Below, piece after piece: positions 1 to 8,539 of a DNA stretch of 35,502 nt (the stretch's first letter is position 1; each line of letters opens with the position of its first letter). A program made the position numbers and the translations under genes. The DNA lies in contig DUBL01000050.1 of the NCBI GenBank assembly GCA_012960345.1, forward strand, positions 1 through 35,502, read 5' to 3'. This DNA is from Gammaproteobacteria bacterium (GTDB lineage: Bacteria > Pseudomonadota > Gammaproteobacteria > Arenicellales > UBA868). The notes beneath the pieces were generated by a model that was given only the letters and a program-made list of their open reading frames with translations, was not told the origin of the DNA and did not search any database.

Positions 1-1
1 A

Positions 2-109
2 GGGTGTGATCGATGTTACCGGCGTCGCCATTGTTCAAACCAATGCATGGCGCGTATCGACGTGAGCAAGGTTGTTGCCGTGGTGAAGCAGGTTCTGGGG
101 GCTGCTTAA
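2..109 (+). other. Possible 3' end of a plus-strand gene, unidentified
   Basis: A reading frame open from the window edge ends in TAA at 107-109 with the C-terminus ARIDVSKVVAVVKQVLGAA. Its stop overlaps the trkH stop on the other strand (106-108), which would make a tight convergent pair. The last 20 or so codons look coding-like, but the part before about base 46 (Cys- and Arg-rich) does not. Over that stretch frame 3 looks better (GVIDVTGVAIVQTN) and then stops at 63-65. One gene tail broken by a single-base deletion near 43-50 would fit both. I do not recognise the family. Confidence 0.3.
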
Positions 110-1557
110 CTTCGCCAGAAGGCTGGCGTCAGTAGGACCAGCAGCGTGAATAGCTCAAGTCGACCCATCAACATCGCGCCGCTGAGAATCCACTTTCCCG
201 CTGGATCGATTGAGGCATAGTTTTTGGCCACAGCGCCAAGTCCTGGGCCTAGATTGTTTAGACAGGCTGTGACCGCTGAGAATGCGGTTAATGGATCAGC
301 ACCCGTTGCGGTCATCGCTAGTGACAGTACTAGGTAACTAAAAATGTAGAGTGCAAAAAACCCCCAGATCGCATTGATGACATTGTCCGGTACGGGTTTG
401 CCGCCGAGTTTGATGGGGAAAAAGGCACTGGGGTGAATCAATTGGTTAATCTCTCTTCGCCCCTGTTTGTAGAGCAAAATCATACGGATTACTTTGACAC
501 CTCCAGCGGTGGAACCCGCGCATCCGCCGATGCCGCTCATCATGATCAGCAATACAGGCAGTAAAGAAGGCCACCAATGAAATCCAGAGGTGGTGAAGCC
601 GGTGGTGGTTCCGATCGAAATCACCTGGAAGACCCCATGCCAGAGGGTGGTGGTGGCGTCACTAAATGTATTCGTCGACCACAGTACGCCACAGGTGAGC
701 ACTGTGACGAAAAGAAGAAACCCAAGGAAAACGCGAACCTCAGTATCTTGCAGGTAAACAAGGAAGTTACGCTGCCTGAGGGCAAGGAAATGCAACGCAA
801 AATTCATTCCGGCCGCAATCATGAAGAGAGAAGCAATGGCAGCAATTAAGGGGCTGTCGAAGAAGCCGATGCTGAGATCATGCGTTGAAAATCCGCCAAT
901 AGCGACGGTGGAGAAACTGTGACCGATAGCATCAAATACGGTCATACCCGCCAGCCAGTAACCTATTGCACAGGCAACTGTGAGTCCCAGGTAGATATAC
1001 CATAGGGCCTTAGCCGTTTCAGTAATGCGCGGTGTTAGTTTGGAATTCTTTATTGGGCCTGGTGTTTCAGCCCGATAAAGTTGCATGCCGCCAATGCCCA
1101 GCATGGGCATGACAGCGACCGCCAGCACGACGATGCCCATGCCTCCTAACCATTGGAGTTGCTGGCGATAGTAACGAACCGAGATCGGAAGGTCATCGAT
1201 ACCTACAAGGACTGTGGCGCCCGTAGTGGTGAGTCCTGACATAGATTCGAAAAACGCATCGGTTAGGCTCATTGCCGGATTGTTGGACAGAAACAGTGGC
1301 AGTGCGCCGAAGCTTGCCAGCACCGTCCAGAACAGGACCACGATTAGAAAACCATCGCGCAGTCTGAGGTCTCGCCCCTGATGTCGCGTTGGTAGGTAAC
1401 AAGCGAGCCCCGTAGCAAGGGTTACAAGATAGGCTACTAGGAATGCGGTGGTGGTGTTGTCTGAATAGATAAGCGACAACGCCAATGGTGGCAGAAGGCT
1501 GGTGCTGAAGAGTGCTAACAGTATTCCAAGAATATTTAGGATGATCTGGAGGCGCAC
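106..1557 (-). CDS. trkH: Trk potassium uptake protein, membrane subunit TrkH
   Basis: This is the potassium-translocating inner-membrane subunit of the Trk system, which takes up K+ with the cytoplasmic gating protein TrkA. At 483 residues it has the family's usual length. Four pore-loop repeats are visible, each with a selectivity-filter-like motif: TTTGAT at about 110-115, TVAIGGFS at 217-224, TTTGFT at 317-322 and NNLGPG at 434-439. Hydrophobic helices run along the whole chain, including the N-terminal LGILLALFSTSLLPPLAL. The conserved GCAGSTAGGVKVIR segment after the third loop (about residue 345) is present. The gene follows trkA by 19 bases on the same strand, so the two are almost certainly cotranscribed. 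The stop codon overlaps a possible convergent frame. Confidence 0.96.
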   Translation of the reverse strand: MRLQIILNILGILLALFSTSLLPPLALSLIYSDNTTTAFLVAYLVTLATGLACYLPTRHQGRDLRLRDGFLIVVLFWTVLASFGALPLFLSNNPAMSLTDAFFESMSGLTTTGATVLVGIDDLPISVRYYRQQLQWLGGMGIVVLAVAVMPMLGIGGMQLYRAETPGPIKNSKLTPRITETAKALWYIYLGLTVACAIGYWLAGMTVFDAIGHSFSTVAIGGFSTHDLSIGFFDSPLIAAIASLFMIAAGMNFALHFLALRQRNFLVYLQDTEVRVFLGFLLFVTVLTCGVLWSTNTFSDATTTLWHGVFQVISIGTTTGFTTSGFHWWPSLLPVLLIMMSGIGGCAGSTAGGVKVIRMILLYKQGRREINQLIHPSAFFPIKLGGKPVPDNVINAIWGFFALYIFSYLVLSLAMTATGADPLTAFSAVTACLNNLGPGLGAVAKNYASIDPAGKWILSGAMLMGRLELFTLLVLLTPAFWRS

Positions 1558-1576
1558 GCAGACAAGATCCTTGGTA

Positions 1577-2953
1577 TTAGATAAAGGTTGCAGCGACCTG
1601 AAACAAGCGTTCCACTTCGGGAATGCGTTGTTTGTCGATCACAAAGACGATGACATGATCTTCTGCTTCGATCACGGTACTTCCCTTAGCGATAATGACA
1701 TCGTCTCCACGCACGAGGGCGCTTAGCGTGGTTCCCGGTGGCAACGAAATTTCGTCTATGCGGCGTCCCACCACCTGGGATGTTGCCGGGTCACCATGGG
1801 CGATAGCCTCGATCGCTTCGGCGGCACCTCGTCGGAGGGAGTGGACTGCAACCATGTCGCCTCGTCGGATATGGGTAAGCAGCGTTCCAACGGTTGCCAG
1901 TTGCGGCGAGATCGCAACATCCAGGACGCTACTCTCAATCAAGTCAACGTAGGCGGATCGGCTCACTAGCGCAATAGCGTGTTTTGCACCCAGGCGTTTC
2001 GCCAGCATGCCCGACAAAATATTGGCTTCATCCGCATTGGTTAATGCACAGAAGACTTCTGTCTGGTCAATATTCTCCTGCCAGAGAAGTTCTTGGTCAG
2101 CGGCATCGCCGTGCAGCACGACAGTGTCTTCCAGAAGATTAGCGACCTCCCGGATTCGTTCGGGGTTGCGCTCGATGAGTTTGACCCGATAATCGTTGTC
2201 TTCTAGCGTGCGGGCGAGACGCAGTCCGATATTGCCAGCGCCGGCGAGAATGACCCGGCGACCCGGGGTTTCGACACTGCGTAACTCGCTCATGACTTCG
2301 CGAATATGGGCTTTGGCCGCGATAAAGAAGACCTCATCATCAGGTTCAATGATTGTCTCGCCCAGTGGAATGATAGGACGATCATGCCGGTACACTGCGG
2401 CGACCCGGGTATTAATCATCGGCAGGTGTTTGCGCAGATCCCGCAGTTCGTGGCCAACCAGCGGGCCACCAAAGTAGGCACGGACTCCGACCAGTTGAAT
2501 TCGTCCGCCGGCGAATTCTACTACTTGCAGTGCACCAGGGTTTTCGATCAAGGCCAGAATCTGCTGTGTAATGATCTGCTCAGGACTGATAATGAAATCA
2601 ATCGGAATAGATTCGTTACAGAAAATTTCGGGATGTGTAAGATATTCAGTCGCACGAATGCGAGCAATCTTTTTGGGCGTTCTGTAGAGGGTGTGAGCAA
2701 TTTGGCAGGCTGCCATATTGACCTCGTCATGATCCGTGACGGCCAGGAGCAGATCTGCATCTTCAATGCCTGCCTGCTCGAGGATGTTGGGATGAGGGCC
2801 GTTTCCGATGATCGTACGGATATCGAGTCGGTCCTGCAGACCCTCTAATTGATTTGGGTTGCGATCAATCAGCGTGATATCGTTGGCTTCGAGTGACAAG
2901 ATTTCAGCCATCGATGTGCCAACTTGGCCAGCGCCGAGAATAACGATTTTCAT
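1577..2953 (-). CDS. trkA: Trk potassium uptake protein, NAD-binding subunit TrkA
   Basis: This is the peripheral cytoplasmic subunit that binds nucleotide and gates TrkH. Its 458 residues show the expected duplicated layout: Rossmann/RCK_N with GAGQVG at 7-12 and an acidic strand end (LID, D30), a TrkA_C domain around 140-220, a second RCK_N with GAGNIG at 238-243, and a second TrkA_C from about 375 to the end. The two glycine motifs are intact in both halves, as in enterobacterial TrkA. It lies 36 bases after the ntrX-like gene and 19 bases before trkH. The ntrY-ntrX-trkA order is seen in many proteobacteria. Confidence 0.97.
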   Translation of the reverse strand: MKIVILGAGQVGTSMAEILSLEANDITLIDRNPNQLEGLQDRLDIRTIIGNGPHPNILEQAGIEDADLLLAVTDHDEVNMAACQIAHTLYRTPKKIARIRATEYLTHPEIFCNESIPIDFIISPEQIITQQILALIENPGALQVVEFAGGRIQLVGVRAYFGGPLVGHELRDLRKHLPMINTRVAAVYRHDRPIIPLGETIIEPDDEVFFIAAKAHIREVMSELRSVETPGRRVILAGAGNIGLRLARTLEDNDYRVKLIERNPERIREVANLLEDTVVLHGDAADQELLWQENIDQTEVFCALTNADEANILSGMLAKRLGAKHAIALVSRSAYVDLIESSVLDVAISPQLATVGTLLTHIRRGDMVAVHSLRRGAAEAIEAIAHGDPATSQVVGRRIDEISLPPGTTLSALVRGDDVIIAKGSTVIEAEDHVIVFVIDKQRIPEVERLFQVAATFI

Positions 2954-2989
2954 GCGTTTATTGACTCGTGTCCTTCTGGATAAGCGGGT

Positions 2990-4375
2990 TCAGATATGTT
3001 CGGTGAGGGTTCGTGGGGCGCGTGGATCGATACCGAGACCCTTGAGTTTTCGATACAGGTGGGTTCGTTCCATCCCAGATCGACGGGCCAGTTCCGAAAT
3101 GCTGCCACCGGCGGCACCCAGATGGTGACGGAAATAGGCTTGTTCAAAAGCCTCTCGAGCTTCTCGTAGCGGTTGGTCAAGACCAACGTCCGGCCGGTGC
3201 GCTACCGTTTCCTTACCCGTATTTGTGTCTCCGAGGGAAAATCTGAGTTCGGCCAATTCAATATCCCCTGCATTGGCGCTGATCAGTAGTCGTTGGACGA
3301 TGTTTCGAAGTTCGCGAACATTGCCAGGCCAGCGCTGATTTCGAAGATGATTAAGTGCCGCTGTTGAAAATCGTCGAAAGGGTAGTTGCCATTGAGCGAT
3401 AATGGAGTGAACGAAAAAGTCCACGAGATCAGGTACGTCTTCCAGGTGCTCCCGCAACGGGGCAACCGTTATCGGGACGACGTTTAGGCGGTAATAAAGA
3501 TCTTTTCGGAAAGTGCCGTTTCGAGTTTTGGCTTCAAGGTTGTGATGGGTCGTGGCTATGATGCGCAGATCCATCTCTACCCGGTCTTTTCCACCGAGTC
3601 GGAAAAAATGATTTTCCTCCAAAGCGCTGACTAGAGTGCCTTGAAGCGTCAGGTCAAGATCGCCGACTTCGTCTAGAACGAGGGTTCCGCCGTTTGCCTT
3701 TTCGAAATGTCCAGGCGTTAGTCCGTTGCCGGTTTCACGACCAAATAGTTCGGTGGCAATGTTCTCGGAAGGAATCGCGGCTAGGTTGGCCTCAACGTAC
3801 GGGCCGGAACCACGTGTGCTGTGTTGATGAATAGCTCGACTGGTCACGCCTTTCCCAGCGCCGGCCTCACCGTTAACCATGATCCAACTCAGGGTTGGTG
3901 CCACGCGTTGGATATCGTCCCGCAGCGTACGGATCAGTGGACTGTGACCCACCAGCGTGCTGTTGAACCCGGATTGGTCTCGCAACAGGGAGTTTTCGAT
4001 CTTCAACTGACGCGTTTCTAGGGCTTTTGCTATCGTCACCAGCAAGCGGGCGGTGGATAATGGTTTTTCCAGGAAATCCTCAGCCCCAGAGTGCAGGGCC
4101 TCGACTGCGGAATCGACTGTGCCGTGACCGGACATCATGATGACCGGTGGCAAGGCCCCACGGTCGGCCCAACGCTGGAGTAGTGTGATGCCATCGACGT
4201 CGGGCATCCAGATGTCAAGGAGTACCAGATCGGGTTGGCCTGTGTTGTATTCCGCCTCGGCCTGCACTGCATTACCCGCGAGGGTAACCTGATAACCTTC
4301 GTCATCGAGAATATCAGCCACAACCTGGCGGATATCTGGTTCGTCGTCAACGACAAGTATGTGTTTTGCGCTCAA
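2990..4375 (-). CDS. ntrX: NtrX-like response regulator (AAA+, Fis-type HTH) without GAFTGA loop
   Basis: This is a two-component transcription regulator paired with the kinase encoded 7 bases upstream. Domains of the 461 residues: receiver 1-120 with D10/D11, phospho-acceptor D54 and K104; AAA+ domain about 140-370 with a Walker A variant GEAGAGKG (K175) and Walker B TLVLDEVGDL (D235, E236); and a Fis-type helix-turn-helix at about 423-450 (SISELARRSGMERTHLYRKL). The GAFTGA loop that contacts sigma-54 is absent. After ELFGRE the sequence goes TGNGLTPGHFEKANGG, shorter than in canonical activators. From family knowledge, some NtrX proteins also lack this loop and act with sigma-70. Nitrogen control should therefore not be assumed. 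The gene order (rsmB, DUF4390, kinase, this gene, trkA) supports NtrX over NtrC or AlgB. Confidence 0.88.
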   Translation of the reverse strand: MSAKHILVVDDEPDIRQVVADILDDEGYQVTLAGNAVQAEAEYNTGQPDLVLLDIWMPDVDGITLLQRWADRGALPPVIMMSGHGTVDSAVEALHSGAEDFLEKPLSTARLLVTIAKALETRQLKIENSLLRDQSGFNSTLVGHSPLIRTLRDDIQRVAPTLSWIMVNGEAGAGKGVTSRAIHQHSTRGSGPYVEANLAAIPSENIATELFGRETGNGLTPGHFEKANGGTLVLDEVGDLDLTLQGTLVSALEENHFFRLGGKDRVEMDLRIIATTHHNLEAKTRNGTFRKDLYYRLNVVPITVAPLREHLEDVPDLVDFFVHSIIAQWQLPFRRFSTAALNHLRNQRWPGNVRELRNIVQRLLISANAGDIELAELRFSLGDTNTGKETVAHRPDVGLDQPLREAREAFEQAYFRHHLGAAGGSISELARRSGMERTHLYRKLKGLGIDPRAPRTLTEHI

Positions 4376-4382
4376 GTGATCT

Positions 4383-6623
4383 TCAATGGGATGAGGCGGT
4401 GTTTGTGATCCCCTCCAGAGGTCCGGTGGGTTTCGTATCTAAGCTTACCGGCAGTTGGATTATAACGAGTGCACCGCCGGCGGGATCATTTTCGGCCTGA
4501 ATCGACCCTCCTTGTTCTTCTATGATGCGCCGTGCAATGGCGAGTCCAAGGCCTGTGCCTTTTGTTTTTGTCGTGACGTAGGGGTCGAAAATACTCCCCA
4601 GTAGTTCCTGTGGGAAACCAGGTCCGGTATCTCGCACTTCCAGGGTTACAGAGCGGTCCTTGGATCGAGTCGCTTGGTGAGTACGCAGCGTCAATCGACC
4701 ATTGGGTATACCGACCATTGCATCGGCCGCATTGATCACTAGGTTATTGAGGACTTGTCGTATGCCCGCCGGGTCGATATGAACCAAGGGCACGGTGTCG
4801 TCGAGATCCAACTCAAATGTGTTGATCTTTTTGTTTTGCCGATGCAATTCAATGATGTCTTGTAGTAACCGATTCAGCTCTGTGGTAACAGGTTTCAATT
4901 GCATAGGTTGAGCATAGTGTGAAAACGCGTTGACCAACGCTTTCATCAAGTCCACTTGGGCGATAATAGTGCGGGTGGCTCGGTCCAGCGTTGCCTGATC
5001 GTCACCAGCTAGGTGTTTTAGATATTTGGCCCGAATACGTTCGGCCGATAGTTGGATGGGGGTGAGTGGGTTCTTAATTTCATGGGCCAGTCGGCGGGCG
5101 ACTTCGCCCCAGGCTGCGTCACGTTGTGCCCGAATCAGCGCGCTGACATCGTCAAATACGATGACATAACCCGACAGAGTTTCGGTGGTTTCGGGTAACC
5201 GAGTGCCTCGACAGATAAGAGTCTGGCGTCCATACGGGGAAGCGAGGACGATTTGATCCTGCCAGTCCTGGTCATTATGTTGGGTGTGGCGTGTAATTGC
5301 TGAGGACAGGGGGGCCAATTGACTGTGTGTGTCTCCTAGCGTGGTAATTGGACGTTGTTCGAAAGCGGTCAGATCAACGGCAAGAATACTTTCGGCAATG
5401 GTGTTGTGAGTGCGCAGCGTACCGTCTTTGGCCAGCGACAGTACCCCAGAGGAAAGGTGAGTGAGTACCGTCTCAAGATAAGTACGCTGGGCTTCTGTTT
5501 GCTGTTGGCTGTCAGCTGTCGCCTCTTGCGCGAGACGGATTTGGTTAGTCATCTGATTGAAGGAACTGACCAGTACGCCGAGTTCGTCGCCACTGTGCAC
5601 GGGTAACTGTTTCAGGTAGTTGCCGCTCGCTACCGCACGGGTTCCTTCGGCCAGTTCGCGCAACGGCGCCACTAGTCTTCGAGTTGAATAAATAGCTAAC
5701 CACAGTGCAATCAAAGCGGTCATTAAAGTGACCAGGGTTAATGTGATGACAAAATTTAGTTTTAACGGTTGACGCAGAAATTTGAGGCGGTTGTATTCGT
5801 CTGACGCGGATTGAACGCTCTCACCCAAACGCGAGTACCGTAGTGGCAGAGGATAGAGCCCTTGAAGCAGTCGCACTGGGTCCCCCATACGGTCGCTGAT
5901 GACGGGCACTGCAATCCGTAGTTGTAGTCCTCCGTCAAATAGTGGTTCGACCTGTGCATAAGTTTTACGTTGGCGAATACGTGCAAAGACAGTATCGTCA
6001 GGCGCGGAAGGGGTCAGCGAAATCGCATCACTACTGCTTGAAGCAATCACTCGGCCGGACAGGCTGTGCAGGCTCATCTCGGAAAAATCGCCTTCCCCTC
6101 GCAGATCCTCCAATAACTTGATTATGCCGAAGGGTGAAGTCGTTTGTGCAACTTGTGCCGCATCCCGCTGCAAGCGGATAACTACGTCAGTTTTGGTGGC
6201 TTCAAGTGAGGTTTGACCCAGCAACAGTGCATCGTCGAGTGCCTGTTCGATGCGCACATCGAACCAACTGTCCACACCACGACTGAGGAAATAAACGGAA
6301 AAATAGTAGACAAGCGATAATGGGATGATGGCAAGAAGCGCAAAGATGACGACGAAACGGAGCGCCAATCTGGCGCCCAGCACCTGCGCTCTGAACTGGC
6401 GAATCAAGCGATAGACATTGATGGCTGTCAGGGTCGTCATGATGACGATGCCGATGATATTTAGCGCAACCAAGCCTCCGTAAAAGTCACCGAGAAGTCC
6501 CTTGTTCTCGACAGCCGGCGTGAGAAGCAGTGACGCCGCGAGGAAAATGATAGACAGCCCAATTGCTGGGCCTGGCCGGAGCGCGCGACGAAAGTTCATT
6601 ATTGGACGGGCCATTCGTGCCAT
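4383..6623 (-). CDS. ntrY: NtrY-like membrane sensor histidine kinase
   Basis: This large membrane kinase (746 residues) is the likely phosphodonor for the NtrX-like regulator encoded just downstream. Visible parts: transmembrane helices at about 20-36, 48-70 and 88-112; an extracytoplasmic region of about 190 residues; a fourth helix at about 300-322; a HAMP-type linker to about 375 (RRLVAPLRELAEGTRAVASG); a PAS-like region at about 385-500; the dimerisation/phosphotransfer motif RLAHEIKNPLTP with H514; an N box (NNLVINAADAM); and G boxes DTGPGF and GTGLGLAI. The frame allows ATG codons at 6623, 6611 and 6599. The one at 6599 overlaps the TAA of the DUF4390 gene as TAATG and may be the true, translationally coupled start. 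Its stimulus cannot be read from sequence. Confidence 0.93.
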   Translation of the reverse strand: MARMARPIMNFRRALRPGPAIGLSIIFLAASLLLTPAVENKGLLGDFYGGLVALNIIGIVIMTTLTAINVYRLIRQFRAQVLGARLALRFVVIFALLAIIPLSLVYYFSVYFLSRGVDSWFDVRIEQALDDALLLGQTSLEATKTDVVIRLQRDAAQVAQTTSPFGIIKLLEDLRGEGDFSEMSLHSLSGRVIASSSSDAISLTPSAPDDTVFARIRQRKTYAQVEPLFDGGLQLRIAVPVISDRMGDPVRLLQGLYPLPLRYSRLGESVQSASDEYNRLKFLRQPLKLNFVITLTLVTLMTALIALWLAIYSTRRLVAPLRELAEGTRAVASGNYLKQLPVHSGDELGVLVSSFNQMTNQIRLAQEATADSQQQTEAQRTYLETVLTHLSSGVLSLAKDGTLRTHNTIAESILAVDLTAFEQRPITTLGDTHSQLAPLSSAITRHTQHNDQDWQDQIVLASPYGRQTLICRGTRLPETTETLSGYVIVFDDVSALIRAQRDAAWGEVARRLAHEIKNPLTPIQLSAERIRAKYLKHLAGDDQATLDRATRTIIAQVDLMKALVNAFSHYAQPMQLKPVTTELNRLLQDIIELHRQNKKINTFELDLDDTVPLVHIDPAGIRQVLNNLVINAADAMVGIPNGRLTLRTHQATRSKDRSVTLEVRDTGPGFPQELLGSIFDPYVTTKTKGTGLGLAIARRIIEEQGGSIQAENDPAGGALVIIQLPVSLDTKPTGPLEGITNTASSH

Positions 6624-7129
6624 TGGCTTTGTTCATTCCATGGCGGTAATAATGCTGATATGAGCCGTAGCGGAGCTGGTAAGGATTCCGTGTCAATGCG
6701 CGCGCGTATCCGCACGACGAGATTCTGTTTTTTCGCGATCGTGGCAGGCAAGGCTTCGATTACGCTAAATCGATCCAGTTGTCGGAGTGCTTCGCCCAGA
6801 GTGTGGAAAACCGCAGTAGATTTTTTTCTTTGGTCTGTGACAGTAAATCGACGGGACAGTGAATGATAGCTAAGTTTCACAGGGTAGCGCCATTCCAGAA
6901 ATGTTGTTGACCACGGCCACAGTTTGTTTTGCACCAGCTCAAGGTCGATACAGATAATGATGGGAATGCCATTGGCAATCGCTGTGGCAGATCGCGGATC
7001 TAGCGATAAATCTAACGTGGCATGACTGCTGAGATGTTGATCCGTTATCTGTGCGCCGCCCCCCACGATTTTGAAATCTGCAGTGGTTATGGTCGATGCC
7101 AGCAACACGGTGAACGCGAATACAAACAA
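6599..7129 (-). CDS. DUF4390 secreted/envelope protein
   Basis: This is a protein of the DUF4390 family, function unknown, usually found between rsmB and ntrY as here. After a hydrophobic segment ending near STITTA it has a beta-rich body with WPWSTTFLEWRYPVKLSYHSLSRRF and a C-terminal PAPLRLISALLPPW stretch, both typical of the family. The only ordinary start in the open frame is TTG at 7129, used here as the minimal start. That would begin inside the signal-peptide hydrophobic core and drop its positively charged n-region. A CTG at 7177, nine bases after an AGGCAGGAG Shine-Dalgarno sequence, would add MLTRALTSRKSPRILT and complete a normal signal peptide. The downstream kinase start overlaps this stop. 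Link to NtrY signalling is inferred from context only. Confidence 0.82.
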   Translation of the reverse strand: MFVFAFTVLLASTITTADFKIVGGGAQITDQHLSSHATLDLSLDPRSATAIANGIPIIICIDLELVQNKLWPWSTTFLEWRYPVKLSYHSLSRRFTVTDQRKKSTAVFHTLGEALRQLDRFSVIEALPATIAKKQNLVVRIRARIDTESLPAPLRLISALLPPWNEQSQWHEWPVQ

Positions 7130-7210
7130 CGTGAGTATGCGCGGTGATTTGCGACTTGTCAGAGCACGGGTTAGCAGACGATAGCGCTCCTGCCTTGCAG
7201 TATTACCGTA

Positions 7211-8539
7211 TTATAAACCTGTTGAGGCGATTGCGTGCTGTTGATGATCGGGTCGTCGTTCAAGTCGAGCGAAATAGAAACCATCCCCCCCACCGTCACC
7301 GGGAAGCAGCTGCCAACCGCGCCGTGTCGAGCGCCCCCAGGCACTTTGTATTTTTGTGGTTTGTGCGTCGACGTGATTTGTCAGAAAACTGTCGACGACC
7401 TTGTCATTTTCTTGCTCGAGTACTGAGCAGGTCACGTAGAGTAGCCGTCCACCGGGTTTCAGAAGTGTCCACAGCGCCGATAGAAGTTTGATTTGTGTAG
7501 CGACACTCGCGGACAAATCCTCTGGTCTGCGGTGGAGGCGAATGTCGGGGTGCCGACGGATAATGCCGGCGCCGCTGCAAGGCGCATCAACCAGGATGGC
7601 ATCGAACCGTTCTCCGTCCCACCAGGCATCGGGTTGTGACGCATCGCCTGCGACCAGTACTGCCTCAACGCCTAGGCGTCTCAAATTTTGCTCGATTAGG
7701 GGAATTCGTTCAGGCAGGTCAATGGCCCACAAAGCGGCCATGTTGGGTTCTGATTCCAGTAGGTGGCACGTTTTACTCCCCGGGGCGGCACAGGCATCAA
7801 GAACGCGTTGCCCTGTCACGGGGCCAAGAAACCAAGGCATGAGCTGTGCTGCGGCATCCTGGATTGACACAAACCCTTCATCAAATCCTGGAATCTGATG
7901 CACCGGGCGAGGTCGATGTAACGTGAGCGCCGACGAACTGAGTGGTGAGATGGAAACTGGAATGCCTTCTCGACATAACTGGGTGATGTAGGCGCCCCTA
8001 GCAAGTTGCCGATGATTAACACGCAGTGTTTGCGGCGGGCGTTGATTGCTCTCAGTCGCGATTTGTTGCCATTTGTCTGGCCAACTTTGGCGAAATTCGT
8101 TGAGCAGCCAGTGCGGCGTGGCGGCATATCCGTTTTGGTCAAGGCGTTTATGTCCTCCTTGGCGTAGGTGTTTTCGAAGTACCGCATTGACCAACGATCG
8201 ATACATCGGTCGTTTCAGGTGAGTGCACGCATCGACACTGCTTGAGGTAACGGCGAAATCTGGAGCAGAATGAAACTCATACTGATAACACGCACACAAC
8301 AGTAACGCTTCGAGTACGCGGTCATTCTTGCGTAGAGGTTGATATAAAAGTTGATTAATTAGCGGTTCATAACGGAAGTACCAGCGCACCGTTCCCCAGA
8401 TAAGTTCTCTGGTTTCGGCGTGTCGAGTGGATTCAAGCTTGGCAAGTGGCTCTTGGATTGCTTTTGCCAGTGACTGACCTTGTCGTGTGACACGGTCAAT
8501 CGCACAAGCTGCTGTGGCACAGACTTCAGCGCTTGGCAT
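7211..8539 (-). CDS. rsmB: 16S rRNA (cytosine(967)-C5)-methyltransferase RsmB
   Basis: This enzyme transfers a methyl group from S-adenosylmethionine to C967 of 16S rRNA. In its 442 residues the N-terminal third is a NusB-like RNA-binding domain (about 5-135, with the conserved HAETRELIWGTVRWYFRY and PMYRSLVNAVLR). The C-terminal part is the Rossmann methyltransferase with the SAM motif VLDACAAPGSK at 246-256. The two catalytic cysteines are both present: C321 in DAPCSG and C371 in VTCSVLEQEN. Its start lies 14 bases inside the end of fmt, so the genes are translationally coupled. Its TAA (7211-7213) is in the same frame as the DUF4390 gene. Confidence 0.97.
   Translation of the reverse strand: MPSAEVCATAACAIDRVTRQGQSLAKAIQEPLAKLESTRHAETRELIWGTVRWYFRYEPLINQLLYQPLRKNDRVLEALLLCACYQYEFHSAPDFAVTSSSVDACTHLKRPMYRSLVNAVLRKHLRQGGHKRLDQNGYAATPHWLLNEFRQSWPDKWQQIATESNQRPPQTLRVNHRQLARGAYITQLCREGIPVSISPLSSSALTLHRPRPVHQIPGFDEGFVSIQDAAAQLMPWFLGPVTGQRVLDACAAPGSKTCHLLESEPNMAALWAIDLPERIPLIEQNLRRLGVEAVLVAGDASQPDAWWDGERFDAILVDAPCSGAGIIRRHPDIRLHRRPEDLSASVATQIKLLSALWTLLKPGGRLLYVTCSVLEQENDKVVDSFLTNHVDAQTTKIQSAWGRSTRRGWQLLPGDGGGDGFYFARLERRPDHQQHAIASTGL

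Noticed and set aside
577-849. A 90-codon plus-strand frame inside trkH
   Set aside because: It is antisense to the intact TrkH coding region, is rich in Gly/Lys/Glu in a shadow-like pattern and matches no family.
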